This document shows positions 1-6,230 of a stretch of DNA of 8,925 bases, piece after piece. Position 1 is the first letter of the stretch. Each line of letters begins with the position of its first letter. The notes under the pieces were generated by a model that worked only from the letters and a program-made list of their open reading frames with translations, was not told the origin of the DNA and ran no database searches. A program made the translations under genes and the position numbers. The stretch covers positions 1 through 8,925 of the forward strand of contig JAUYSF010000315.1 of NCBI GenBank assembly GCA_030696435.1. Direction: 5' to 3'. This DNA comes from Desulfoprunum sp. (lineage in GTDB: Bacteria; Desulfobacterota; Desulfobulbia; Desulfobulbales; Desulfocapsaceae).

Positions 1-574
1 CGTATTATATTCATACGGTGTTTTCCTTGTAAGCGGGAGAACAGATTTGACGCAGTTCTTTAAGAGTCCAGCACTTTGGGCGACAATTCTCGGTATTACC
101 GCTGCAACCTGCAATCTGTCTGTACCAACGTTCGTTATTGATACATATAACGTGGTCAATAAAGGAATCGACATTCTGGCCCTTGGTGCCATTCCTTTGC
201 TAATCATCAACCTTGGCTATTCGATGAGCGACACAAAGCTCTCGACTCTAAAAGACGGAACCATCGGAGCGGCTCTCCGTCTCATCGGAGGGCCGCTCCT
301 GGCATTCGGCCTGGTCTTCTGTTATCGACTTCTCGGGTGGACTCCAATCGGACCTGGAATGGATCCTCTTGTAGCTCTTTGCTACCGAACTTCCGAAGCA
401 ATCATTATACTTAGCGCAGCGATGCCAGGACCGATTATGGCATATCTCTTGAATGTAAAATTCGGAAACTGTCCGGAGAAAGCAGGCGCAATGCTCTCGG
501 TTGGAACACTCGGCGGAATTGTGACGATCCCGATAATTCTCAGCTTGATAAACCGATACATCATCGGAATGTAA
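1..574 (+). CDS. AEC (auxin efflux carrier) family transporter, C-terminal part, cut by left edge
   Basis: This is an inner-membrane carrier of the AEC family, whose members move organic anions such as malonate or malate; the substrate here cannot be read. The reading frame is open from base 2 to the TAA at 572-574, giving about 190 residues. A TTG at 47 could be mistaken for a start, but in-frame codons upstream encode typical membrane sequence (VLYSYGVFLVSG), so the gene continues leftwards out of the window. AEC proteins are usually about 300-320 residues, so roughly the last 60% is present. Visible features are several hydrophobic segments, an ALGAIPLLIINLGYSM stretch matching the family's conserved 'IPL-L--G' region, and a proline-rich AAMPGP segment. 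The yhcH-like gene starts 32 bases downstream on the same strand, suggesting cotranscription. Family assignment is from sequence pattern only. Confidence 0.82.
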   Translation, partial: VLYSYGVFLVSGRTDLTQFFKSPALWATILGITAATCNLSVPTFVIDTYNVVNKGIDILALGAIPLLIINLGYSMSDTKLSTLKDGTIGAALRLIGGPLLAFGLVFCYRLLGWTPIGPGMDPLVALCYRTSEAIIILSAAMPGPIMAYLLNVKFGNCPEKAGAMLSVGTLGGIVTIPIILSLINRYIIGM

Positions 575-606
575 CCTGTTTTTAAGAAACTATTGATGAG
601 GATAAG

Positions 607-1056
607 ATGATCTTTGATTCTTTAACTAATTTCTCGGTATACCAACTTCTTCACCCCATGTTTAAAGACGTTCAGGCGTTCATTTCAACCACAAACTTGC
701 ACGATCTTCCAATTGGTAAACATCCAATAAATGAACTTGGCGCATATGCATCAGTAAATGAATATCTCACCAAGTCGATTGAGGAGAGCTTTATTGAATG
801 TCATAGAAAATACATAGATCTTCAAATTCTCGTATGGGGAGAAGAGAAAGTAGGCGTAGCTCCTAAACACTCTTGTGTCGAACAATTCTACGACGCGACG
901 AAAGATCTACAAAAACTCATTGGGATGGTTGATTATATTACACTAGTACCTGGTTTATTTGCTATTTTCTTCCCTGATGATGCCCACAAGCCCAGTGTGA
1001 AAAGTGGAGTTGAGGCTGTTTCCGTTAAAAAAATTGTATTCAAAATACCTGTGTGA
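607..1056 (+). CDS. YhcH/YjgK/YiaL family protein (DUF386 cupin-like)
   Basis: The product is a 149-residue cytosolic protein of the YhcH/YjgK/YiaL family (related to EbgC), small beta-sandwich proteins linked to sugar or sugar-acid catabolism, for example sialic acid use. The exact reaction is poorly known. Family signatures are visible: CHRKYIDLQILVWGEE at about residues 65-80, with H66, D71, Q73 and the E79/E80 pair as likely metal or ligand residues; FYD at 94-96; and FFPDDAHKP at 121-129 with H127. The protein ends with the typical KKIVFKIPV strand. Length matches the family (about 150). The ATG at 607 is preceded by TGAGG (597-601) with a 5-base spacer. It lies 32 bases after the AEC carrier gene, so the pair may import and process a sugar acid or related anion; that link is inference. 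The gene is visibly AT-rich compared with the Fic gene further right. Confidence 0.9.
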   Translation: MIFDSLTNFSVYQLLHPMFKDVQAFISTTNLHDLPIGKHPINELGAYASVNEYLTKSIEESFIECHRKYIDLQILVWGEEKVGVAPKHSCVEQFYDATKDLQKLIGMVDYITLVPGLFAIFFPDDAHKPSVKSGVEAVSVKKIVFKIPV

Positions 1057-1166
1057 CATCAAATAAACGTAAGCGTCAAAGAAACCCCACTTCTCAACCA
1101 CGTCCTTCAATTGTAGAAGAAAAGTCAGAATTACTGGATGGCACTCAAAAAGGATGAAGAAATGAC

Positions 1167-1212
1167 AAAGTCAGCTGCAACCAAGAGATTTTTCCTGGTT
1201 ACAACTGACTTT
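1167..1212 (-). terminator. Hairpin terminator, probably for the satP-like gene
   Basis: Arms 1167-1183 and 1196-1212 form a 17-bp stem around a 12-base loop. Read as minus-strand RNA every position pairs (two as G-U); read as plus-strand RNA the same two positions are C-A mismatches. This polarity indicates selection on the minus-strand transcript, that is, the satP-like gene whose stop codon lies 78 bases upstream. The sequence after the stem is T-rich (GTCATTTCTTCATCC, then TTTTT) rather than a clean T-run, so termination may be imperfect. It may also work weakly for the converging AEC-yhcH transcript. The rest of 1057-1289 holds no gene I can support. Confidence 0.55.
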
Positions 1213-1289
1213 ATGAGAGAGATTACAGCTTCTGATGAGATAATTGACCTACTGTTATGCATATGAAAACTGCGACAGGGTGCGGCAAA

Positions 1290-1889
1290 TCATCCTTTTT
1301 TCACCCAGGCTTTTCCGACGGGCAAGACATCCCTACCGAATACTTGCATGAAAATCACATGGGCCATCATATAATATGCGCCAAGGGCACAGAGTATCAG
1401 GTCGAAAGCAACCAGTGTCTTGATACTTCCCATGCCCGCCAGGATTTCGAGGTCAAGACCGATGAAACCGAGGACAAGTGTGCCAAATGTAAACACCATT
1501 GCGGTATGGACAGCAAATGATCCAACAAACATGATAGCAGTATATACAGTGTACGCCACCAGGAACCAACCGAGATCGCCTGCGCCAATATTGAGATGTG
1601 CTCCAATCCAGGTATCCTTTACCCCTTGCAAATCAAGAACTAAGAAAATAAAGGCCAGGGCAATCCAGAATGCTCCGTAAGAACAAAATGCACTGTAACC
1701 AAAATTATTTCCGGCCTTGAACTCCTGAAGACCAGCCATGAGCTGAGCAAATCCACCGAAAGCCAACGCGCAACAAAAAACAACACCGGTACCACACAAA
1801 CCGAGGTTGTGGAATTGCAGCAATAAGGTGGTGGTACCAAAACCTGCCAGACCGACAACTGCCGGATTCCCTAAACTTGTTTCTGCCAT
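1290..1889 (-). CDS. satP: GPR1/FUN34/YaaH family acetate-type transporter (SatP-like)
   Basis: This is an inner-membrane channel or proton symporter for acetate and related short carboxylates (succinate in E. coli SatP). Numbering from the upstream ATG at 1898, the family signature NPAVVGLAGF is at residues 11-20, then GLQEFKAGNNFGYSAFCSYGAFW at about 56-78 aligns closely with E. coli SatP (there GLLEYKKGNTFG and SYGSFW), and FGRDVLPVG is at 187-195 (E. coli FGRTVLPIG). About six hydrophobic helices are visible, the family's usual number, with length near the usual 190-200. Start choice: AAAGAGG ends directly against the ATG at 1898, leaving no spacer, but stands 9 bases before the ATG at 1889 (MAETSLGNPA), so 1889 is preferred. 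The gene is monocistronic-looking, on the same strand as the downstream end of the two-component operon but separated from it by about 540 bases. Exact substrate is inferred from the family. Confidence 0.93.
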   Translation of the reverse strand: MAETSLGNPAVVGLAGFGTTTLLLQFHNLGLCGTGVVFCCALAFGGFAQLMAGLQEFKAGNNFGYSAFCSYGAFWIALAFIFLVLDLQGVKDTWIGAHLNIGAGDLGWFLVAYTVYTAIMFVGSFAVHTAMVFTFGTLVLGFIGLDLEILAGMGSIKTLVAFDLILCALGAYYMMAHVIFMQVFGRDVLPVGKAWVKKG

Positions 1890-1935
1890 TGCGTTCATCC
1901 TCTTTTAAATTTTTTTGTTTTTCCTGCCTGGCCAT

Positions 1936-1954
1936 ACGTGAAACAATATCACGT
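1936..1954. promoter_or_regulatory. Operator-like palindrome upstream of the satP-like gene
   Basis: A perfect 6-bp inverted repeat, ACGTGA-N7-TCACGT, lies 47-65 bases before the preferred satP start. Its form (dyad with AT-rich centre) suits a dimeric regulator. The GTGA/TCAC core recalls CRP/FNR-superfamily sites, but the spacer is 7 rather than CRP's 6, so the binder cannot be named. I found no convincing sigma70 or sigma54 (-24/-12) hexamers around it. Confidence 0.4.
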
Positions 1955-2127
1955 TGTTAAAAGATAAAATGGTCGAACATTTTTTCGTGACACTTTGACT
2001 CAATTTCAAACATAAGCTCGTTGCTATTGCTCGATGCTCAGCTTGAAGCGAAGACGTAAATTGAATTCAGGAAGCAGCTTATCGAAAAAATACTGCATTA
2101 GGGCGCAATGTATCTTAAGCAAAGACA

Positions 2128-2282
2128 ATGCCAACTTGGCATCTACCAATATATCTTATTTTTTCGGCAGGTTATTGACTAGGACTACTTTCAGGCGGGC
2201 TACAACAAAAGTTGTGAGAAAACGGGGAAAATCGCTCCAAGGCCACTGGCCATGGAGCAATAAGGGGAACAATATATATTGT
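2128..2282. repeat. Cluster of four short palindromes in the satP-ntrC intergenic region
   Basis: Four separate dyads occur in 155 bases. At 2128-2142, ATGCCAA and TTGGCAT flank one base. At 2202-2215, ACAAC and GTTGT flank AAAA. At 2234-2258, a 25-base near-palindrome (GCTCCA...TGGAGC) has 11 of 12 positions pairing. At 2269-2282, ACAATATATATTGT is a perfect 14-bp palindrome. On the minus strand the 2234-2258 hairpin is followed by GATTTTCCCC and could serve as a terminator for the upstream regulator gene. No convincing protein is encoded in 1899-2433. The one long open frame (plus strand, from 2034) has low-complexity, non-protein-like composition. Confidence 0.5.
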
Positions 2283-2308
2283 GATTACAAAAAAGGTTGT
2301 AGGGGTTT

Positions 2309-2434
2309 ATTCCATTGCCAAATCAAGATGAGAACGCGGAGGCTGGCGAGCAGCGATGAGACAGTACATATTTGTACGACGAGGAGCTGCTCAGCCTGTG
2401 CCGACCAAGTTACTGCTTGATTTGGCAATGGAAT
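2309..2434. repeat. Three-tier foldback (19-bp terminal inverted repeats) abutting the ntrC-type stop codon
   Basis: Terminal arms 2309-2327 and 2416-2434 are perfect 19-bp inverted repeats. Inside them lies a second stem: AGGCT (2340-2344) and GAGCAGC (2348-2354) pair with GCTGCTC (2386-2392) and AGCCT (2393-2397), with one 3-base bulge. Inside that, GTACA (2364-2368) pairs with TGTAC (2373-2377) around TATT. The whole 126-base element can fold into one long hairpin. Its right arm ends on the last base of the regulator's TAA, and a T6 run follows on the minus strand 15-20 bases past the left arm (2289-2294). It may be a complex transcript end or a small non-autonomous mobile element. No coding capacity is visible. 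Confidence 0.6.
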
Positions 2435-3855
2435 TAATGCTCATCTTCCCAGTTCAGCATCCTTTTGCTCAAGGCCTGCTGGGTTATTCCAAGCATCGTA
2501 GCAGCTGTCGTCTGATTATTCCCGGCACGATGCAGAGCCTCCTCGATGAGCATACGGGTTGCTTGTTTAATCGTCGGAAACGGCGTTGCAAAACCTACGA
2601 CCACGCCATTCTTCATATCCGTTTGCTGCAATTTTCCTTCGGCCTCGCCGGCTCTCGAAATATGGTTGCGGAAAACAGTTAACGGAAGAATTCCGTTCTT
2701 GTTCTGGACGAGAGCGTCAAACACCATGGCCTGCAATTCGCGAATGTTCCCCGGATAATGATAGCTTTCCAGGAGGGGAAATAATTCCTGAGGGAGTCTT
2801 GGCTTAGCCTTTTCAAGTGATTTTGAAGCATTATGGACAAAATATTCAACAAGGAGGCCGATATCCTCTTTACGTTCCCTGAGCGGCGGGAGGACTATCC
2901 TGTGAGTACGAAGGCGGTAGTGCAGATCCTTGCGAAAAAGTTCTTTCTGCTGCAGCTCCCAGAGATCAACATGCGTTGAGGCAATAATGCGCGCTCTGCT
3001 TATTCGATTGGCATCCTGGCCGAGTGGCATATATTCTTTTTCTTGAAGCAGGCGCAGGAGCTTTATCTGCGAGCTATGGCTCAAATCTCCGATCTCATCA
3101 AGAAACAGGGTGCCGTCTGCGGCCCGTTCTATGAGACCTGAGCGACCAGACTCGGCCCCTGTAAAGGCGCCCTTGACATGGCCGAAAAGGGTGTCGGAGA
3201 ATACATTATCATCAAGACCTGCCACGTTAACGGCAATAAATTCTCCGGGATTTCCGCTCAATGTATGAATTGCCCTGGCAATCAATTCTTTGCCCGTTCC
3301 GGTTTCACCGCGAATAAGTACGGGCTGAGAGGTAGTGGCAACTGACTCAATATAGCTGAAGAGCAGCATCATTTTCGGGCTGTTGGTAATTATATCGTCA
3401 AAAACCTCCGGGTGTTTCAGGCTCCCTTCGCGCAACTGCTCCTTGAGCACCTGGTTTTCCAAATGCAGCTCGCTGTACTGAAGACTTTTTTTCACTGATG
3501 CAATGAGCCGATTTTCATCAACCGGTTTGACAATATAATCAAAGGCCCCGGACTTCATACAGTTCACCGCTGTCTGGGCATCAATTCGACCGGTAATAAT
3601 GATAATTGGAATGTGGGGATACTGACTGGTGAGCTGCTCGAGAATTGTTTCTCCGTTTATCTGGGGCATATTCAGATCGAGCAGGATAAGGCTTGGGTTT
3701 CTTTGTTTGACTATGGCCATAACCTGTCTGCTATCCGAACATGTCAGGACATTATTCAGGCCGGCAAGCTGCAGTATGGTGTCCACAGAAAGGAGGATTG
3801 CCTCTTCATCGTCGATCACCAGAATGGGGTCTGTCGGGTACGCTCTTATGTTCAT
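2434..3855 (-). CDS. NtrC-family sigma54-dependent response regulator
   Basis: This 473-residue cytosolic activator turns on sigma54 promoters once phosphorylated. The receiver domain (about 11-125) has the acidic pair D15/D16, phospho-acceptor D60 in LLDLNMP, T88 and K110. The AAA+ domain (about 152-390) has Walker A GETGTGKE (183-190), the sigma54-contacting GAFTGA loop (229-234), Walker B TLFLDEIGD (249-257), the FRKDLHYRL arginine region (307-315) and YPGNIREL (367-374). A Fis-type helix-turn-helix closes the protein (about 428-468, NQTTAATMLGITQQALSKR). All catalytic motifs look intact. Its ATG overlaps the stop of the kinase gene upstream by 4 bp (ATGA), so translation is probably coupled and the two form a cognate pair. 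Target promoters are not known; the satP-like gene beyond the intergenic region is a candidate by position only. Confidence 0.97.
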   Translation of the reverse strand: MNIRAYPTDPILVIDDEEAILLSVDTILQLAGLNNVLTCSDSRQVMAIVKQRNPSLILLDLNMPQINGETILEQLTSQYPHIPIIIITGRIDAQTAVNCMKSGAFDYIVKPVDENRLIASVKKSLQYSELHLENQVLKEQLREGSLKHPEVFDDIITNSPKMMLLFSYIESVATTSQPVLIRGETGTGKELIARAIHTLSGNPGEFIAVNVAGLDDNVFSDTLFGHVKGAFTGAESGRSGLIERAADGTLFLDEIGDLSHSSQIKLLRLLQEKEYMPLGQDANRISRARIIASTHVDLWELQQKELFRKDLHYRLRTHRIVLPPLRERKEDIGLLVEYFVHNASKSLEKAKPRLPQELFPLLESYHYPGNIRELQAMVFDALVQNKNGILPLTVFRNHISRAGEAEGKLQQTDMKNGVVVGFATPFPTIKQATRMLIEEALHRAGNNQTTAATMLGITQQALSKRMLNWEDEH

Positions 3856-5750
3856 ATCATCCGTCCAATCACTTCGTCAGGGCTGTATCTTGGTAATAAA
3901 ATAGTGGCGGTCGTACCTTTCAGAGATTCGGAATTGAAATCAAGCCAACCGCCGTGGTTGCGAACAATGGTGTCTGAAATTGACAAACCTAGACCCGTCC
4001 CGTTGCTGTCGCGTTTTGTGGTAAAAAACGGATCTTTGATGCGGATGAGAACCTCTTCAGTCATTCCTTTGCCGGCATCCTGCACCTTCAGAAAAACCTC
4101 CTCAGATTCTTCAAGATACCCAGTGCTTATATGCAGACTTTGATTCGGTTCGGTCAAAGCCTGGCAGGCATTGACCACAAGGTTAATGACAACCTGTCCG
4201 AGTCGCTGACTGTTACCCTGCAGAGTTGGCAAATTTTCATGATATGTCACCTGAAAATTATCGGTCGCTTTTTTGATCAGGCTGGCAATCAATCCGATGG
4301 CCTTTTCAACAACCAGGTTGAGATTAACAGTTTCTCGGAAATCGGATGGTTTCTGACCGGAAAATTCTCTCAGATCACCGACAATCCGCTTCACCCGTTC
4401 TACGCCCTCCAGGGAAAAGAGGAGCAATCTCGGCATCCTTTCACGAAATTGGCCATATGACATGCCGCCAATTTCCAGAGAACCTGTTTTTTCGAAGTGG
4501 CTGTCGAGAATGGGCTGGGCCGTTCGCCAGAATTTATCGAATACCTGGATATTCAACATCACTGAAGAGATGGGATTGTTAATTTCGTGGGCCACCCCGG
4601 AAACAAGTGTCCCGAGAGATACCATCTTATTGGTTTGCATCAATTGTTCCTGCTGCATTTTGGCCTGTGCTTCTATTTTCTTTCTCTCCGTAATATCCCT
4701 GGCTGTCATCAGGAAGGTAGCCGACTTATCGGCCGCAGAAGTTTTGGCAAAGGTGGCCTCAACCGCAAGAGTCCTGCCATCTTTTAGGATGAAACACGTT
4801 TCGAGGAGATAATTGTCCGGCTGAGCACCAGCAATCTTCTCCATTTTTTCTTTAAATTCATTATGTTGTCCTGGCGGGATCAGGTCTGTCATGTCCATTC
4901 TGGTCATATCGGACAGAAAATAGCCGCTGATTCTTTTCCAGGCTGTGTTGACATAGCTAATACGAAGATCGGAATTAAAGAGAAAGATAATTTCTCGAGC
5001 CGTCTCAGCCAGCAGCCGGTACATGTTTTCACTTTTTTGCAGAGACTCTTCAATGGCCTGGCGATGGTTTTCTCCCGTCACCCCTTGCCAAACGATATAG
5101 ACGGACAACATCGCGATCACACCAAGTATTCCCAAAAATATCAAGGTCATGTGTCGCGTAATTGCGGCGATTTGGGCCCTTACGTCTTCGAGGTACACGC
5201 CGGTTCCCACTATCCAGTGCCACGGTCGGTATTCCTGCACATAAGAAATTTTGGAAAAGATTCTGGAAGGGTCGTCCTGCCATTGCCAGTGGTAGTTGAC
5301 GTAACCTCCTCCGGACTCCTTTACCGTAGCAAGAAAGGCCTGGAAGAGTTTTTTTCCGGCAGGATCTTCGGTGTTTGTCACATCTTTCCCTTCGAGATCA
5401 GTCCGGTAAGGATGCATGATCATTCGGGGATGGGTGTCGTTGATCCAGAAATAGTCTTTGCCCTCTGGACCGTACCGGAGACTTCGCAGGTGAGATGCGG
5501 CCTGTTTTTTTGCCTCTTCGATTGAGATGGAATGTGTCTCTGCAAGTTTTGCATAATAGCGGATAGAACTCATGGCCGATTCGCTCAGGGCATGAATCAT
5601 TTCTCTTTTCCGATCCATCAGATGATCTTCGAATCTCGGGAGTATGTATCCAAAAAATGTGCCGATGAACAGCATCATGGAAAGAAGTACCGGCATGAAA
5701 ATTTTTGCCGGTACTGAACTCGGAAAGGGAAGCCTGAGTGAATTTCTCAT
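3852..5750 (-). CDS. Cache-PAS sensor histidine kinase, partner of the NtrC-type regulator
   Basis: This is a 632-residue inner-membrane kinase. A first membrane helix (about 17-37) and a second (about 201-222) bracket a periplasmic Cache_2-type domain (about 45-190) with characteristic YFWINDTHPRMIMHP and WHWIVGTGVYLEDV segments. A PAS domain follows (about 240-357, ending in the usual MTARDITERKK). The DHp domain has H388 in VAHEINNP. The ATP-binding domain has the N box NLVVNACQAL (523-532), G1 DAGKGM (558-563), F box DPFFTTK (573-579) and G2 GTGLGLS (584-590). The two DHp helices are separated by an extra stretch of roughly 35 residues (about 407-442), longer than in standard HisKA domains. 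The ATG at 5750 has no clear Shine-Dalgarno, yet no in-frame ATG, GTG or TTG lies between it and the upstream stop at 5844-5846. Known Cache ligands in kinases include amino acids and short carboxylates; the ligand here is unknown. Confidence 0.97.
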   Translation of the reverse strand: MRNSLRLPFPSSVPAKIFMPVLLSMMLFIGTFFGYILPRFEDHLMDRKREMIHALSESAMSSIRYYAKLAETHSISIEEAKKQAASHLRSLRYGPEGKDYFWINDTHPRMIMHPYRTDLEGKDVTNTEDPAGKKLFQAFLATVKESGGGYVNYHWQWQDDPSRIFSKISYVQEYRPWHWIVGTGVYLEDVRAQIAAITRHMTLIFLGILGVIAMLSVYIVWQGVTGENHRQAIEESLQKSENMYRLLAETAREIIFLFNSDLRISYVNTAWKRISGYFLSDMTRMDMTDLIPPGQHNEFKEKMEKIAGAQPDNYLLETCFILKDGRTLAVEATFAKTSAADKSATFLMTARDITERKKIEAQAKMQQEQLMQTNKMVSLGTLVSGVAHEINNPISSVMLNIQVFDKFWRTAQPILDSHFEKTGSLEIGGMSYGQFRERMPRLLLFSLEGVERVKRIVGDLREFSGQKPSDFRETVNLNLVVEKAIGLIASLIKKATDNFQVTYHENLPTLQGNSQRLGQVVINLVVNACQALTEPNQSLHISTGYLEESEEVFLKVQDAGKGMTEEVLIRIKDPFFTTKRDSNGTGLGLSISDTIVRNHGGWLDFNSESLKGTTATILLPRYSPDEVIGRMI

Positions 5751-5785
5751 AGGTGAGGATCTTGCAAAAGACTCTGACAGTTTGC

Positions 5786-5801
5786 CCCTGTGATCACTGG
5801 G
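5786..5801. promoter_or_regulatory. Palindrome in the kinase 5' leader, possible operator
   Basis: CCCTGTGATCACTGGG contains the perfect 8-bp palindrome GTGATCAC, extended by CCC/GGG arms across one mismatched T-T position. It lies just downstream of the predicted -10 element, about +7 to +22 relative to the expected transcription start, where a bound protein would block initiation or clearance. The binder is unknown; autoregulation is possible. Confidence 0.35.
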
Positions 5802-5814
5802 CGGCCTACGGCAA

Positions 5815-5842
5815 ATTATATAACTATTTGAAATATTGTAAA
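5815..5842 (-). promoter_or_regulatory. Sigma70-type promoter for the kinase-regulator operon
   Basis: On the minus strand, TTTACA (5842-5837, 5 of 6 to the -35 consensus) and a perfect TATAAT (5820-5815) are separated by 16 bp in AT-rich DNA. A start near 5808 would give a leader of roughly 57 bases before the ATG at 5750. No sigma54 -24/-12 elements were seen here, so the two-component operon seems to be made by housekeeping RNA polymerase. The call rests on sequence match alone. Confidence 0.6.
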
Positions 5843-6033
5843 TTCATAATATTTTCTGTTACTATTTTCTTACGAGACAAAATGGCAGGGAGATCTGTAT
5901 TACGCTCAGAAAGAAGATATCATGGTTGCTGGAAAGACTACAACCACGTTTATTCCCCTCTCTGGAAGAATATTGTCGCCTTCGGTGGAACTACCCGGCG
6001 CTACTCTTCCATCCCGGTGCCCACGATATGTAT

Positions 6034-6058
6034 AAAAAACAAGCCCTTGGAAGGCTTG
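6034..6058 (-). terminator. Rho-independent terminator reading on the minus strand
   Basis: On the minus strand, CAAGCC (6058-6053), a 7-base loop and GGCTTG (6045-6040) are followed directly by TTTTTT (6039-6034). This is a textbook intrinsic terminator pointing toward the kinase operon, but no protein gene lies directly upstream on that strand. It may insulate the kinase promoter at 5815-5842 from antisense transcription across the Fic gene, or end a short RNA begun in 6060-6218. The segment CCTTCCAAG at 6114-6122 (plus-strand text) is a perfect 9-bp complement of CTTGGAAGG at 6046-6054, so an upstream part of the same transcript could pair with the terminator's loop and arm. Confidence 0.65.
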
Positions 6059-6123
6059 CCCCTCCTTCTCCCCCTGTCCCTTTCTCGACAGACGAGTCAC
6101 CACACCTTGAGCCCCTTCCAAGA

Positions 6124-6213
6124 ACCGGCAATTAAACCGGCAATATTTTTTTCATATTGTTATTTATGATATTGATATACAGTGTATAGAACAAAATATC
6201 GTTCCGGCAAAAT
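6124..6213. repeat. ACCGGCAAT direct repeats upstream of the fic gene
   Basis: ACCGGCAAT occurs at 6124-6132 and again at 6136-6144, a spacing of 12 bases. A third imperfect copy, TCCGGCAAAAT, is at 6203-6213 just before the start codon. Short spaced direct repeats of this kind can be binding sites for a regulator. No function can be assigned from sequence alone. Confidence 0.4.
6176..6188. promoter_or_regulatory. Palindromic operator candidate before the fic gene
   Basis: TATACA and TGTATA form a perfect 6-bp dyad around a single G, lying 42-54 bases upstream of the preferred fic ATG within AT-rich DNA. It sits where a promoter should be, though no good -35/-10 pair was found (the best is TTGATA at 6172-6177 with AATATC 17 bases later). 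It could be a repressor site that limits Fic production. Binder unknown. Confidence 0.4.
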
Positions 6214-6230
6214 TCAAATTGGTGTGGAAT

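Noticed and set aside
47..574. TTG at 47 as start of a complete 175-residue transporter
   Set aside because: The frame is open to base 2 with AEC-like hydrophobic sequence upstream, so the gene is simply cut by the window edge.
1053..1157. 34-codon frame starting with a GTG that overlaps the yhcH stop, encoding a basic peptide (TSNKRKRQRNP...)
   Set aside because: No ribosome binding site of note, no recognisable family and very short; overlap of GTG with TGA can arise by chance. Kept only as a possible gene remnant.
2034..2420. 128-residue plus-strand open frame in the intergenic region
   Set aside because: Composition is not protein-like, it runs through the palindromes and the foldback, and no family is recognisable.
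2309..2434. Integron attC site or retron msr-msd as an explanation of the foldback
   Set aside because: The ends lack the attC RYYYAAC/GTTRRRY boxes, and no reverse transcriptase or integrase gene lies in the window.
5755..5805. CACAGGGGCAAAC on the minus strand resembling part of a GEMM (cyclic di-GMP) riboswitch
   Set aside because: Only this short string matches; the remaining conserved blocks are missing and the start codon follows too closely.
5842..6135. Open plus-strand frame with a segment (LLERLQPRLFPSLEEYC) faintly like transposase remnants
   Set aside because: No start with a ribosome site, a proline-rich tail without family resemblance, and it overlaps the terminator and repeats; too weak to call a pseudogene.
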